Shown: one piece after another, positions 1 through 6,349 of the stretch
Position numbering within the stretch: the first letter of the stretch is position 1
Layout of the letters: the number at the start of each line of letters is the position of its first letter
Source of the DNA: Holophagales bacterium UBA2201
Lineage (GTDB): Bacteria > Acidobacteriota > Thermoanaerobaculia > UBA2201
Direction: 5' to 3'
Length of the DNA: 16,815 bases
Assembly (NCBI GenBank): GCA_002327305.1
Contig: DCUZ01000090.1
Span: forward strand, 39,762 to 56,576
Program-made: the position numbers and the translations under genes
Notes under the pieces: model-generated
Told to the model about the DNA's origin: nothing
Seen by the model: only the letters and a program-made list of their open reading frames with translations
The model's database searches: none

Positions 1-1
1 C

Positions 2-1174
2 CTCCTCATCACCGGGTTCGACATCCTCTTCTTCTGGGTGGCCCGCATGACCATGATGGGGCTCAAGTTCCGCGGCGAGGTGCCGTTCCGCCAGGTCTAC
101 TTCACCGGCCTGGTGCGCGACGCCCAGGGCGACAAGATGAGCAAGACCAAGGGCAACGTCATCGACCCCGAGCAGGTGTGCAAGGAGTTCGGCCCCGACG
201 CCGTGCGGTTCACCCTGGCCATCCACGCCTCCTACGGGCGCGACATCCCCCTCTCCTACGACCGGATGACGGGGTACAAGGCGTTCGTCAACAAGCTGTG
301 GAACGCCTCGCGCTTCATCCTCTCCAACCTCGAGGGGCCGCCCGCCACCGCGGCGCCGACGCTCCTGCCGCACCGGCACATCGTCAGCCGCCTGAACACG
401 ATCCTGGCGGAGGTGGACGAATCCCTGGCGCAGTACCGGTTCGATACGGCCGCCCACGCCCTGTATCATTTCCTCTGGCACGAGTTCTGCGACTGGTTCA
501 TCGAGATCGCCAAGCCCCACCTGCGGGACGAGGCCACCAAGGCCGAGACGCAGTCCGTCCTCTATCACGTCCTGGAGGCGTGCCTGAGGGCCCTCCACCC
601 CTTCATCCCCTTCATCACCGAGGAGATCTGGCAGAACCTGGAGACGGGAGGGGAGTCCCTTGCGGTCGCCCCGTGGCCCCAAGCCGACGCATCGAAGCGC
701 GACCCCCAGGCCGAGGCCCACTTCGCCGCGTTCGAGGAGATGGTCACCCGGATCCGCGCCTTCAAGGTGGGGTGCAACCTGGACAAGAAGGCCCACCTCC
801 GCCTCTTCATCCACCTGCCCGAGGACCGGGGGGCCTACGCCGCCTACTTCCCCCTGCTCAAGTTCATGGAGAACTGCGACGCCGAGGCCGTCCCGTCCGT
901 GGAGGGCCTGCCGCGGGGGATGCGCGACAGTTTCGGCGGCCTCGCCTGGTGCCTCAAGGTCCCGGTGGAGGAGCTCTCCCCCGAATTTCTCGCCCGCATC
1001 CGCAAGGAGATGGGGAAGATGGAGGAGGAGGTCAAGCGAGCCGACACCCGCCTGGCGAATGCCGACTTCATCGGCAAGGCCAAGCCCGAGGTGATCGCGG
1101 AGGCGAAGCGGAAACGGGAGGCCCTCCTGGCCCGCTTGGGGACGCTGAAGGAGACCTTCGGGACGGGGGCGTGA
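2..1174 (+). CDS. valS: Valine--tRNA ligase, C-terminal part (5' end cut by window)
   Basis: Class I aminoacyl-tRNA synthetase that charges tRNA-Val in the cytoplasm. The reading frame is open from base 2, so the gene begins outside the window; the first visible residues, LLITGFDILFFWVARM, are a conserved stretch of the ValRS/IleRS/LeuRS catalytic core. The KMSKS-type signature reads DKMSKTKGNVIDP near residues 43-55 of the visible part. It is followed by the anticodon-binding helical domain (GYKAFVNKLWNASRFI) and a charged C-terminal coiled coil (from about EFLARIRKEMGKMEEEVKR to the stop) typical of ValRS. About 390 residues are visible of a usual 850-950. The stop is TGA at 1172-1174. Codon use is strongly GC3-biased like most of the window. 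The identity is secure; only the N-terminal half is missing. Confidence 0.96.
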   Translation, partial: LLITGFDILFFWVARMTMMGLKFRGEVPFRQVYFTGLVRDAQGDKMSKTKGNVIDPEQVCKEFGPDAVRFTLAIHASYGRDIPLSYDRMTGYKAFVNKLWNASRFILSNLEGPPATAAPTLLPHRHIVSRLNTILAEVDESLAQYRFDTAAHALYHFLWHEFCDWFIEIAKPHLRDEATKAETQSVLYHVLEACLRALHPFIPFITEEIWQNLETGGESLAVAPWPQADASKRDPQAEAHFAAFEEMVTRIRAFKVGCNLDKKAHLRLFIHLPEDRGAYAAYFPLLKFMENCDAEAVPSVEGLPRGMRDSFGGLAWCLKVPVEELSPEFLARIRKEMGKMEEEVKRADTRLANADFIGKAKPEVIAEAKRKREALLARLGTLKETFGTGA

Positions 1175-1430
1175 GGCGCGCGCGGGTCACTTCGGTTGGT
1201 GGCTGCAACTCGGGCGGAAGGAGCCTGTTTTGCGCTTTTCTTTGATTATGTTGGGTACTTTATTATGCAGTACTTTTGAGTATATGCGAATTATTGGCGA
1301 TGGCGACGAACTGTTTGACAGGGATTGCCGCTATGCCGATGTAACTTGCGAATTTGACAGGGGTTTATTCGATATGGTAGGTTGCCTCCATGGTTAAACA
1401 TCAAGAACCCGGCACTGCGTTGGAGATTAG
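1175..1430. other. AT-rich spacer with direct repeats, no gene seen
   Basis: No coding region is convincing in these 256 bases. Bases 1261-1320 are about 38 % GC by hand count and 1321-1380 about 47 %, against about two thirds in valS. A 10-bp sequence TTTGACAGGG occurs twice in direct orientation at 1314-1323 and 1353-1362. GTACTTT is repeated at 1255-1261 and 1270-1276, and GTACT (1255-1259) also forms a short inverted repeat with AGTAC (1269-1273), followed by TTTT. Either a weak terminator of valS or part of an acquired promoter region is possible. Confidence 0.5.
1315..1383 (+). promoter_or_regulatory. Possible tandem -35 boxes upstream of the lipoprotein hydrolase
   Basis: Two perfect TTGACA hexamers lie at 1315-1320 and 1354-1359, inside the two TTTGACAGGG repeats. 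The first has TGTAAC (1340-1345) 19 bp downstream as a -10 candidate; the second has TAGGTT (1378-1383) 18 bp downstream. The -10 matches are only moderate. The second promoter would leave a leader of about 40-50 nt before the hydrolase start. Assignment is by motif only. Confidence 0.35.
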
Positions 1431-2450
1431 GTGGATCGCATGATCATCTCCCGTGGATCGGACGCGCCTCAGGTTCGAGCGCGCAATGCTCGCGGAATGA
1501 TATTCTGTGCCCTCCTGGCAAGCCTGCTTTCCGGTTGCGTGTTCCTGCGACCGCCGGATCTCGATCCCACGCCCCTGGACGCCAGCCGGCTCCCCGCTCC
1601 CGACATCACCGTCCAGATCCCACAGATGGGGCCCTGCACGGATGGGCCGGAGCGAGGCTTCTCCCTCGACTCGTCGAAGCCGGTGACCGTGCTGGTGCAT
1701 GGTTGCAATGGGTCGGCGGGACGGTTTCGGTCGCTCGCGCAGGTCTACGCGTTCCACGGCCAGCAGGCGGTCTGCTTCAGCTATGACGACCGGGCCAGCC
1801 TGGTGCACAGTTCCGCACAGCTGGCTGCCGCGGTCGGTGCACTGGCGGGAAGAATGCGCAACCGCGACATCACCGTCATCGGCCACAGCATGGGCGGGCT
1901 GATCGCGAGGAAGGCCATGGAAGGCGAGCACCGCACCGAGTGGGAGCGCGACGGGGTGAACGTGAACTTAGTGACGATCTCGGCCCCGATCGCGGGCATC
2001 GCGGTCGCGAATCCATGCGGCTATCGCGGGCTGCACTGGGCGAGCCTTGGCGCGGTGCCGCTCATCTGCTGGGTCATCACCGGCGCCAACTGGTATGAGA
2101 TTACCGCCTCCTCCGATTTCATCCGCCGCCCCGGTCCGTTGGTCGCCTCGGTGCAGCGCTACCTGAAGATAGTCACTGATGAGCGCGGCACCTGCCGACG
2201 CCGCGACGCCGCGGGCACCTGCCTGAAGAGCGACTACATCTTCAGCCTCGCGGAGCAGTACCAGCCGATCATCGATGGGTACCCGCGCCTCACCAACGTC
2301 CAGGTCGCGGCGGGACACGTGGAGATCGTCGGCGACAAGGGCATCTCGCCGAGCCAGCTGGTCTCGATCCTGCAGCAGGAGGGTTTGCTCGTCGTCACGG
2401 AAGCGGGACGCGAGAGGGCCTTCGAGCGGCTAATGGCGGAACTCTACTGA
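1431..2450 (+). CDS. Putative lipoprotein alpha/beta-hydrolase (esterase/lipase-like)
   Basis: Predicted lipid-anchored serine hydrolase; the substrate is unknown. The N-terminus carries a basic stretch (QVRARNARG), a hydrophobic segment and a lipobox LLSGC with Cys36 as the lipidation site. The core shows an oxyanion-region HG at residues 90-91 (VTVLVHGCNGS), the nucleophile elbow GHSMGG with Ser153, and a late histidine (His296 in AAGHVEIVG) as the likely catalytic His. The catalytic Asp is not assigned with certainty. The frame starts at GTG 1431 with GGAG 5 nt upstream; ATG 1440 with AGGTGG 5 nt upstream is equally plausible and loses only three residues. It stands alone between housekeeping genes, follows an AT-rich spacer, and uses a less extreme codon set than valS or birA, so it may have been acquired horizontally. 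The fold is well supported; lipase rather than another esterase is a guess. Confidence 0.82.
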   Translation: MDRMIISRGSDAPQVRARNARGMIFCALLASLLSGCVFLRPPDLDPTPLDASRLPAPDITVQIPQMGPCTDGPERGFSLDSSKPVTVLVHGCNGSAGRFRSLAQVYAFHGQQAVCFSYDDRASLVHSSAQLAAAVGALAGRMRNRDITVIGHSMGGLIARKAMEGEHRTEWERDGVNVNLVTISAPIAGIAVANPCGYRGLHWASLGAVPLICWVITGANWYEITASSDFIRRPGPLVASVQRYLKIVTDERGTCRRRDAAGTCLKSDYIFSLAEQYQPIIDGYPRLTNVQVAAGHVEIVGDKGISPSQLVSILQQEGLLVVTEAGRERAFERLMAELY

Positions 2451-2516
2451 AGTCGGGGCACCGGCGAGGCGCAGGCGTGCGGACATGGAAGGATGACTTC
2501 GCCGCCGAGGCCTGAG

Positions 2517-2548
2517 GCCGGAAGCGAAAAGGGCGCTTTTGCCCCGGC
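2517..2548 (+). other. Bulged hairpin between hydrolase stop and biotin ligase promoter
   Basis: GCCGG (2517-2521) plus AAGCG (2522-2526) can pair with CGCTT (2534-2538) and CCGGC (2544-2548), giving ten base pairs with a 5-nt bulge and a 7-nt loop. There is no U-run after it. It may terminate the hydrolase transcript or act as a DNA element, since it abuts the biotin ligase -10 box. Confidence 0.3.
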
Positions 2549-2552
2549 AATC

Positions 2553-2561
2553 TGCTATTCT
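2553..2561 (+). promoter_or_regulatory. Extended -10 promoter of biotin ligase, apparently leaderless
   Basis: TGC followed by TATTCT (2556-2561) matches an extended -10 element. Only ten bases separate it from ATG 2572, and there is no Shine-Dalgarno between them, so transcription should begin at or a few bases before the start codon. No good -35 box is visible. Confidence 0.5.
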
Positions 2562-2571
2562 ATACGCGGAC

Positions 2572-3291
2572 ATGACCCTTTCGCTCATCGCGCGCCTGCC
2601 CGTCGCGGAATCGACCAACACCCTCCTGGCCCAAATGCTGGAGGAGGCGGGTGGGCCCGGGAGCTGTCTCCCCACGGCCCTCATTTTCGCCGATGAGCAG
2701 ACGGGGGGGCGGGGGCGCGGCGGCAACCCCTGGCTCTCCCCCAAGGGCGGGCTCTACTTCTCCCTCCTCTTTCGGTCCGACCCCCTGCCGCCCTTCATCC
2801 CCCTCACCGCGGGCCTCTACCTGGCCCGATGGCTGGCCGGCGTGTCCGGGTGCCGCGTCACCGTCCGCTGGCCCAACGACCTGATGATGGGCGAGAGGAA
2901 ACTGGCCGGCATCCTGGCCGAGAGCAAGGCCTCGGGCGTCTGCATCCTGGGGGTGGGGGTCAACGTCAACGCCTACATCCCGGTCGCCCCCGATCGGGAC
3001 CCCGTCTCCCTCCAGGAGTGCCAGGGCAAATCCATCCCCCTCGGCGGCCTGCGTTCGGAGGTGGAGCACTTTGTCTCCGGCGACTTCATCCCCTACCTGC
3101 TCGAGGGGGCCAACCTGCGCCGCTGGCCGGAGTACACCTACTTCGCCCCCGGCCAGGTCCTGGCCTGCCGCTCGGGGAAGAAAGAGATCCGCGGCCTTTA
3201 CCGCGGCATCACGGACCAGGGCTACCTCAAGGTGGAGAGCGGCGGCAGGGTCCTCGAACTCCCCAGCGCGGAGGAGGTCCGGCCGGCCTGA
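2572..3291 (+). CDS. birA: Biotin--[acetyl-CoA-carboxylase] ligase, monofunctional
   Basis: Attaches biotin to the biotin carrier protein of carboxylases, through biotinyl-AMP, in the cytoplasm. The 239-residue protein has ESTN near residues 13-16, the biotin/ATP loop GGRGRGGNPW (45-54), WPND (100-103), the catalytic-lysine motif RKLAGIL with Lys110, and GVGVNVN (127-133), followed by a small C-terminal beta domain. There is no N-terminal helix-turn-helix, so it is the non-regulatory class and should not repress biotin genes. The frame is open back to a TTG at 2539, but that start would overlap the extended -10 box at 2553-2561; ATG 2572 gives the family's usual N-terminus just before ESTN. 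The loop reads GRGRGGNPW where many homologues have GRGRxGRxW, a mild deviation. Confidence 0.92.
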   Translation: MTLSLIARLPVAESTNTLLAQMLEEAGGPGSCLPTALIFADEQTGGRGRGGNPWLSPKGGLYFSLLFRSDPLPPFIPLTAGLYLARWLAGVSGCRVTVRWPNDLMMGERKLAGILAESKASGVCILGVGVNVNAYIPVAPDRDPVSLQECQGKSIPLGGLRSEVEHFVSGDFIPYLLEGANLRRWPEYTYFAPGQVLACRSGKKEIRGLYRGITDQGYLKVESGGRVLELPSAEEVRPA

Positions 3292-3321
3292 TTCCGGTTT
3301 ATCTTGCGATGTGAAAAGTGC

Positions 3322-3339
3322 CCCGCGGCATCCCGCGGG
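3322..3339 (-). terminator. Possible hairpin terminator between convergent genes
   Basis: CCCGCG (3322-3327) pairs with CGCGGG (3334-3339) over a 6-nt loop, between the ends of the biotin ligase and the MRJP-type gene. Read on the minus strand the hairpin is followed by CACTTTTCAC, a weak U-rich tail, so it could end the minus-strand gene. The U-tract is interrupted, so confidence is low. Confidence 0.3.
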
Positions 3340-3348
3340 CGGCCGTCC

Positions 3349-4434
3349 CTACCGGTATTTGATGCAGTAGATGCGGCAGGGCTCGGGAGGGTCGGGCCCC
3401 AGGTGGATCTGCGAGGTGGTGACGAAAAGGAGCCCCTCCGGGGCCAGGGCGATGGAATCGGGCCACTTCAGGGCCTCATCCTGCGCCAGGACCGAGAGGT
3501 TGCCCTTCGCGTCGAGGCGGCTGATGGCGTTTTTCTCGATGGAGGCGAGGTAAAGGTTCCCCTTGTCGTCCATCGCCAGGCCGTCGGAGGGCCCCACCTC
3601 CGCCACCCGCTCCACCATGATGGCGATCCGCTCGTCGGGGAGCGAGAAATCGCGGAGCAGTTTGGCGGGGACCCGGTAGAGGGTGCGCCCGGTGAGGGCC
3701 TGATAATAGACCCAGTCCCCCTTGGGGGAGAGGGCGATGCCGTCGGCATGGACGGAGTTCTTGACCTCGCGGCCCTCAACCGTCACGGTGACCGCCTCCG
3801 CTTTCGTGGAGGGGTGGCCCTCCAGGACCCGGCGCGAGGAACCGTCCTTGAGGTCCACCACGACGAGGGCGCCCACGCCCGAATCGGTGATGTAGGCCAC
3901 GCGGCGCTTGGCGTCCACGCGGACATCGTTGAGGTAACTGTTTTTGGAGGCCACGGTCTCGTCGAAGAGGATGCGCTGGACGATCTTATCGGTTTTGAGG
4001 TCCGCCCGGAGGAGTTTGGCCCCCCCCGGCACCACCCCCGTGAACCCGGGGTTGGCCGCGTCGAGGATCCACAGGTCGTTGTTGTCGTCCACGAAGACGC
4101 TCTGGACGCAGATGAAATGGTCTGCGGGCGGCAGGTCCGCCTCCCACCGGTTCCACGCCGCGTCGGGGTAGGGGGTCATCTCGCCGGAGAGGGAGACCTG
4201 GGCCACCGAGAGGTCGCCGCCGGGCGACCAGCGGGGGAAGTTGACGAAGAGGCGGATCCCCTCGGAAAGGGCGATGCCGGTCCACTGCCGGTCGGAACGG
4301 GCCACCTCGCGCAGGATGGGCGTGCTGGTTTCGGGGGCGGCGCCCCAACCGGCGCCGGCGGCCAGGCCGACCAGGACCATTCCGACGCCGAGACGCCGAA
4401 GGCTTCCGAACGGCGGGGCTGGCCAATGGGCCAT
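3349..4434 (-). CDS. Secreted MRJP/yellow-family (SMP-30-like) beta-propeller protein
   Basis: A 361-residue protein of the major royal jelly protein/yellow family, six-bladed beta-propellers whose bacterial members are mostly uncharacterised. The N-terminus is a signal peptide (RR near 13-14, hydrophobic to about 30, likely cleavage near GWGA/APE). Family hallmarks in order: CVQSVFVDDNNDLWILDAAN (about 109-128), YLNDVRVDAKRRVAYITDSG, HADGIALSPKGDWVYYQALT with GRTLYRV, then SDGLAMDDKGNLYLASIEKN and WPDSIALAPEGLLFVTT. These match the usual MRJP blade repeats closely. The start is ATG at 4434-4432 with an AGGAGG (4447-4442 on the minus strand) 7 nt upstream. It is transcribed alone, divergent from the thioredoxin lipoprotein. 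The function may be ligand binding or a lactonase/oxidoreductase-like activity; none can be read from the sequence. Confidence 0.88.
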   Translation of the reverse strand: MAHWPAPPFGSLRRLGVGMVLVGLAAGAGWGAAPETSTPILREVARSDRQWTGIALSEGIRLFVNFPRWSPGGDLSVAQVSLSGEMTPYPDAAWNRWEADLPPADHFICVQSVFVDDNNDLWILDAANPGFTGVVPGGAKLLRADLKTDKIVQRILFDETVASKNSYLNDVRVDAKRRVAYITDSGVGALVVVDLKDGSSRRVLEGHPSTKAEAVTVTVEGREVKNSVHADGIALSPKGDWVYYQALTGRTLYRVPAKLLRDFSLPDERIAIMVERVAEVGPSDGLAMDDKGNLYLASIEKNAISRLDAKGNLSVLAQDEALKWPDSIALAPEGLLFVTTSQIHLGPDPPEPCRIYCIKYR

Positions 4435-4465
4435 TGCGGGACCTCCTGGATTTGTAATCTCCTCT

Positions 4466-4471
4466 ATTGTA
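4466..4471 (-). promoter_or_regulatory. -10 box of the MRJP-type gene
   Basis: On the minus strand TACAAT occupies 4471-4466, about 31 nt before the ATG, leaving room for a leader of about 25 nt that carries the AGGAGG ribosome site. Unlike the other promoters here it lacks the TGn extension. No clear -35 is seen. Confidence 0.45.
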
Positions 4472-4636
4472 CCCTATTCGGTCCGCGGCCGCACCCCGGG
4501 AGCGGGGAGCGGAGGCAACGACGGTGGTCCCGGCGGCAACAGAGATGCCGGCGCGGTCGAAGAGGCAGGAGGGGAAGCGTCTGGAAATAAAGGAGAAACA
4601 GACTATTTTCCAATTTCGGCATGTTGGCACGCGCCA
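4472..4636. other. Non-coding spacer, nothing recognised
   Basis: Part of the 457-bp region between divergent genes. No open frame here has a credible start, ribosome site and codon use together. Bases 4583-4640 are noticeably richer in A and T than the flanks (AATAAAGGAGAAACAG, then ATTTTCCAATTTC), consistent with the upstream part of the promoter at 4637-4645. Confidence 0.4.
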
Positions 4637-4645
4637 TGCTATTGT
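4637..4645 (+). promoter_or_regulatory. Extended -10 element of candidate small RNA
   Basis: TGC plus TATTGT (4640-4645) matches the extended -10 pattern found at six other sites in the window. The predicted start near 4652 coincides with the foot of a hairpin, and a terminator follows about 105 nt later. There is no strong -35. Confidence 0.4.
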
Positions 4646-4651
4646 CTCTGA

Positions 4652-4782
4652 AGGGAAGAGAGGACATCGAGTTGGCTCTTTCTCCCGCCGTTGGATCATG
4701 GATGCGGTCACAATGCATCAGGACTGCCCTTCGACACCCCGCGAACGGGCAGGGGTCCCCGCTCCGGCGGGGATTTTTATTT
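4652..4782 (+). ncRNA. Candidate structured small RNA, about 125-130 nt
   Basis: A promoter-like element (4637-4645), internal stem-loops and an intrinsic terminator (4756-4782) bracket a stretch with no plausible ORF. The 5' end can form GGGA/TCCC (4653-4656 with 4683-4686) continued by AGAG/CTCT (4657-4660 with 4676-4679). Further down CTGCCC (4724-4729) pairs with GGGCAG (4747-4752), with ACCCC/GGGGT (4736-4740 with 4751-4755) as a competing stem. It does not resemble 6S, tmRNA, SRP RNA or a riboswitch that I can recognise. It could instead be an attenuated leader of the downstream thioredoxin gene, but that gene has its own promoter after the terminator. Confidence 0.4.
4756..4782 (+). 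terminator. Rho-independent terminator
   Basis: TCCCCGC (4756-4762) and GCGGGGA (4767-4773) form a perfect 7-bp stem with loop TCCG, followed directly by TTTTTATTT. This is the clearest intrinsic terminator in the window, reads only on the plus strand, and is not preceded by any protein gene on that strand for more than 1.4 kb. Confidence 0.75.
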
Positions 4783-4792
4783 CTGTCCATGC

Positions 4793-4810
4793 CATCGCCC
4801 CGGGGTGATG
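4793..4810. repeat. Inverted repeat upstream of thioredoxin-lipoprotein promoter
   Basis: CATCGCCCC (4793-4801) is mirrored by GGGGTGATG (4802-4810), nine-base arms with one G/T mismatch and no spacer. It lies just upstream of where the -35 region of the next promoter would be, a position typical of a regulator site. Confidence 0.4.
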
Positions 4811-4833
4811 ACGGAGCGGCTCGACGCGGAATT

Positions 4834-4842
4834 TGTTACAAT
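4834..4842 (+). promoter_or_regulatory. Extended -10 promoter of TPR-thioredoxin lipoprotein
   Basis: TGT followed by TACAAT (4837-4842) is a strong extended -10 element. It leaves a leader of about 43 nt before ATG 4892, which contains AAGGAG at 4881-4886. No good -35 is visible. Confidence 0.55.
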
Positions 4843-4891
4843 CGCACGGGGAGGGCTTCCACCGCCGACTACCGATCCTTAAGGAGTTCCA

Positions 4892-6307
4892 ATGCGCATG
4901 CAAAGAATGGCAGTAACGGTCCTGGCGCTCCTGGCCCTGGGGGCCTGCGCGCGCAAGACGGCCCAGGCACCGCCGGTGCCCAGGGAACAGGCCTATTACG
5001 AGGCCATGAACGAGGGCATCGAGGCGCTGGGGGCGGAGGACTTCGCCAAGGCGGAGGCCGCCTTCAATAAACAGGCGGAACTCTTTCCCAAGGACCCCAC
5101 CGCCCCATATAATCTGGCGTGCGCCCATGCCCGGGCCGGACGCTCGGACCAAGCGATGGAGGCCCTGGAACGCTCCGTGGCGCTGGGGTGGGACGACTGG
5201 GAGCACATGGGCCTCGACACCGACCTCGAATCCCTGCGCGGGGACCCGCGCTTCCAGAAGGCGGTGGAGGCCGTGAAGGCGCGCGGCGAGGCCTTCGACC
5301 GGGAGTGGGACCCCATCCTGAGGGCCGATCTCCAAACCGGACGCGATTTCAAGACGATCAAGGCCCTGCTCTCGCATTACGCGGGGGAGGAGAAGAAGAT
5401 GGAGCAGGCCCTCTTCGGGCTCTCCTCGTTCGGGCAGAAGGAACGCCGCTACCGCCTCGCCAACGAAAAAATGGGTTCGCTCATGAAATTGGACTGGAAG
5501 GCCGATGCTCAGGCCTTCGCCGAGGTGCTGCGCCTGCACCGGGAGTTCGGACGGGAGGCCGACCGGGAGGAGGGCGTCAGGATCTACGAGGAATTCCTCG
5601 CCCGGTATCCGGAAGGGGACCTCGCGGCCGAGGCGCGCTACGAGCACGCCGCGGCCCTGGCGAATGTCGAAGCGACCTGCGCCGAGGGGCTGGCGGGGTT
5701 GGATGCGGTGGCCGAGGCGTTCCCCCAGTCCCCCTGGGGCGGCCGCGCCATGCTGACGCTGGCCCGGGAGGCGCAAAAGAGCGGCGACCTGGAGAGGGCC
5801 TATCCCTACGCCAAGACGGTCCTGGAGAAGTTTTCCGGCGACCGGGAGATCGGTTGGCAGGCCGGCGAACTGCGCACCATCCTGTTCGCCAAGGACGGCC
5901 TCCCGGAGCCCGCCGTGTCCGATTGGGACGGCAAGCCCGTGACGCTGGCCGAGTACGAGGGCAAGGTCCTGATGCTGGACTTCTGGGCCACCTGGTGCAA
6001 ACCCTGCGTGGAGGAGATCCCCCAGGTCAGGGCGGCGTACGACCGGTTCCACGACCAGGGGCTGGAGATCGTCAGCGTCTCCCTGGATCACAAGATGAAA
6101 CCGGCTAAATTGAGGAAGTACTGCAAGGAAAAAGGGATGGACTGGCGCCACATCTACGAGGACAAGCCGTGGGATGCAACCATCGCGGCCAAATACCACG
6201 TCCGCGCCATCCCCACCATGATCCTCATGGACCGCTCCGGTGGAGTCCACGCCGGGGAGCGGGGCGAGGCCCTGCTGGCCCAGGTCGGGGCCCTCGTCGC
6301 CCGGTGA
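4892..6307 (+). CDS. Lipoprotein with N-terminal TPR-like region and TlpA/ResA-type thioredoxin domain
   Basis: Predicted envelope thiol-disulfide oxidoreductase. The signal peptide ends in lipobox LGAC with Cys19 as the lipid anchor. Residues about 34-130 are TPR-like (YYEAMNEGIEALGAEDFAKAEAAF, then PYNLACAHARAGRSDQAMEAL), and helical repeats continue to about 330. The C-terminal 120 or so residues form a thioredoxin fold with active site WCKPC (Trp368 to Cys372) inside FWATWCKPCVEEIPQVRAAY and the cis-proline motif AIPTM (Pro441). The WCxPC motif and the PxVRAAYDRF context are those of TlpA/ResA proteins that reduce apocytochrome or other exported thiols. The start is ATG 4892 with AAGGAG 5 nt upstream. 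The gene is monocistronic, ending 42 nt from the convergent peptidase. The substrate is unknown; the TPR part suggests binding to a protein partner. Confidence 0.88.
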   Translation: MRMQRMAVTVLALLALGACARKTAQAPPVPREQAYYEAMNEGIEALGAEDFAKAEAAFNKQAELFPKDPTAPYNLACAHARAGRSDQAMEALERSVALGWDDWEHMGLDTDLESLRGDPRFQKAVEAVKARGEAFDREWDPILRADLQTGRDFKTIKALLSHYAGEEKKMEQALFGLSSFGQKERRYRLANEKMGSLMKLDWKADAQAFAEVLRLHREFGREADREEGVRIYEEFLARYPEGDLAAEARYEHAAALANVEATCAEGLAGLDAVAEAFPQSPWGGRAMLTLAREAQKSGDLERAYPYAKTVLEKFSGDREIGWQAGELRTILFAKDGLPEPAVSDWDGKPVTLAEYEGKVLMLDFWATWCKPCVEEIPQVRAAYDRFHDQGLEIVSVSLDHKMKPAKLRKYCKEKGMDWRHIYEDKPWDATIAAKYHVRAIPTMILMDRSGGVHAGERGEALLAQVGALVAR

Positions 6308-6326
6308 CCCTCGGCGGGGGAGCGAT

Positions 6327-6343
6327 GGCGGACGGGGTCCGCC
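6327..6343. terminator. GC hairpin between convergent genes
   Basis: GGCGGAC (6327-6333) and GTCCGCC (6337-6343) form a perfect 7-bp stem with a GGG loop in the 42-bp gap between two converging genes. There is no U-run on either strand, so it would be at best a weak or factor-assisted bidirectional terminator. Confidence 0.35.
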
Positions 6344-6349
6344 GGCCCG

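Noticed and set aside
1255..1276. Insertion-sequence end or attachment site at the GTACTTT repeats
   Set aside because: Repeats are only 7 bp, no matching copy was found beyond the hydrolase gene, and no transposase or integrase is present.
3304..4590. Plus-strand frame of 428 codons opposite the MRJP-type gene
   Set aside because: Composition is that of a GC shadow, and the minus strand has signal peptide, ribosome site and family repeats.
4621..5070. Plus-strand small ORF covering the candidate small RNA
   Set aside because: It reads through a strong intrinsic terminator and into the next gene in another frame, and has no ribosome site or protein-like composition.
4718..6250. Minus-strand open frame of 510 codons opposite the thioredoxin lipoprotein
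   Set aside because: Low-complexity, rich in Gly, Leu, Arg and Val with no family motifs. The plus strand carries a clear lipobox, TPRs and WCKPC. Long antisense frames are expected at this GC content.
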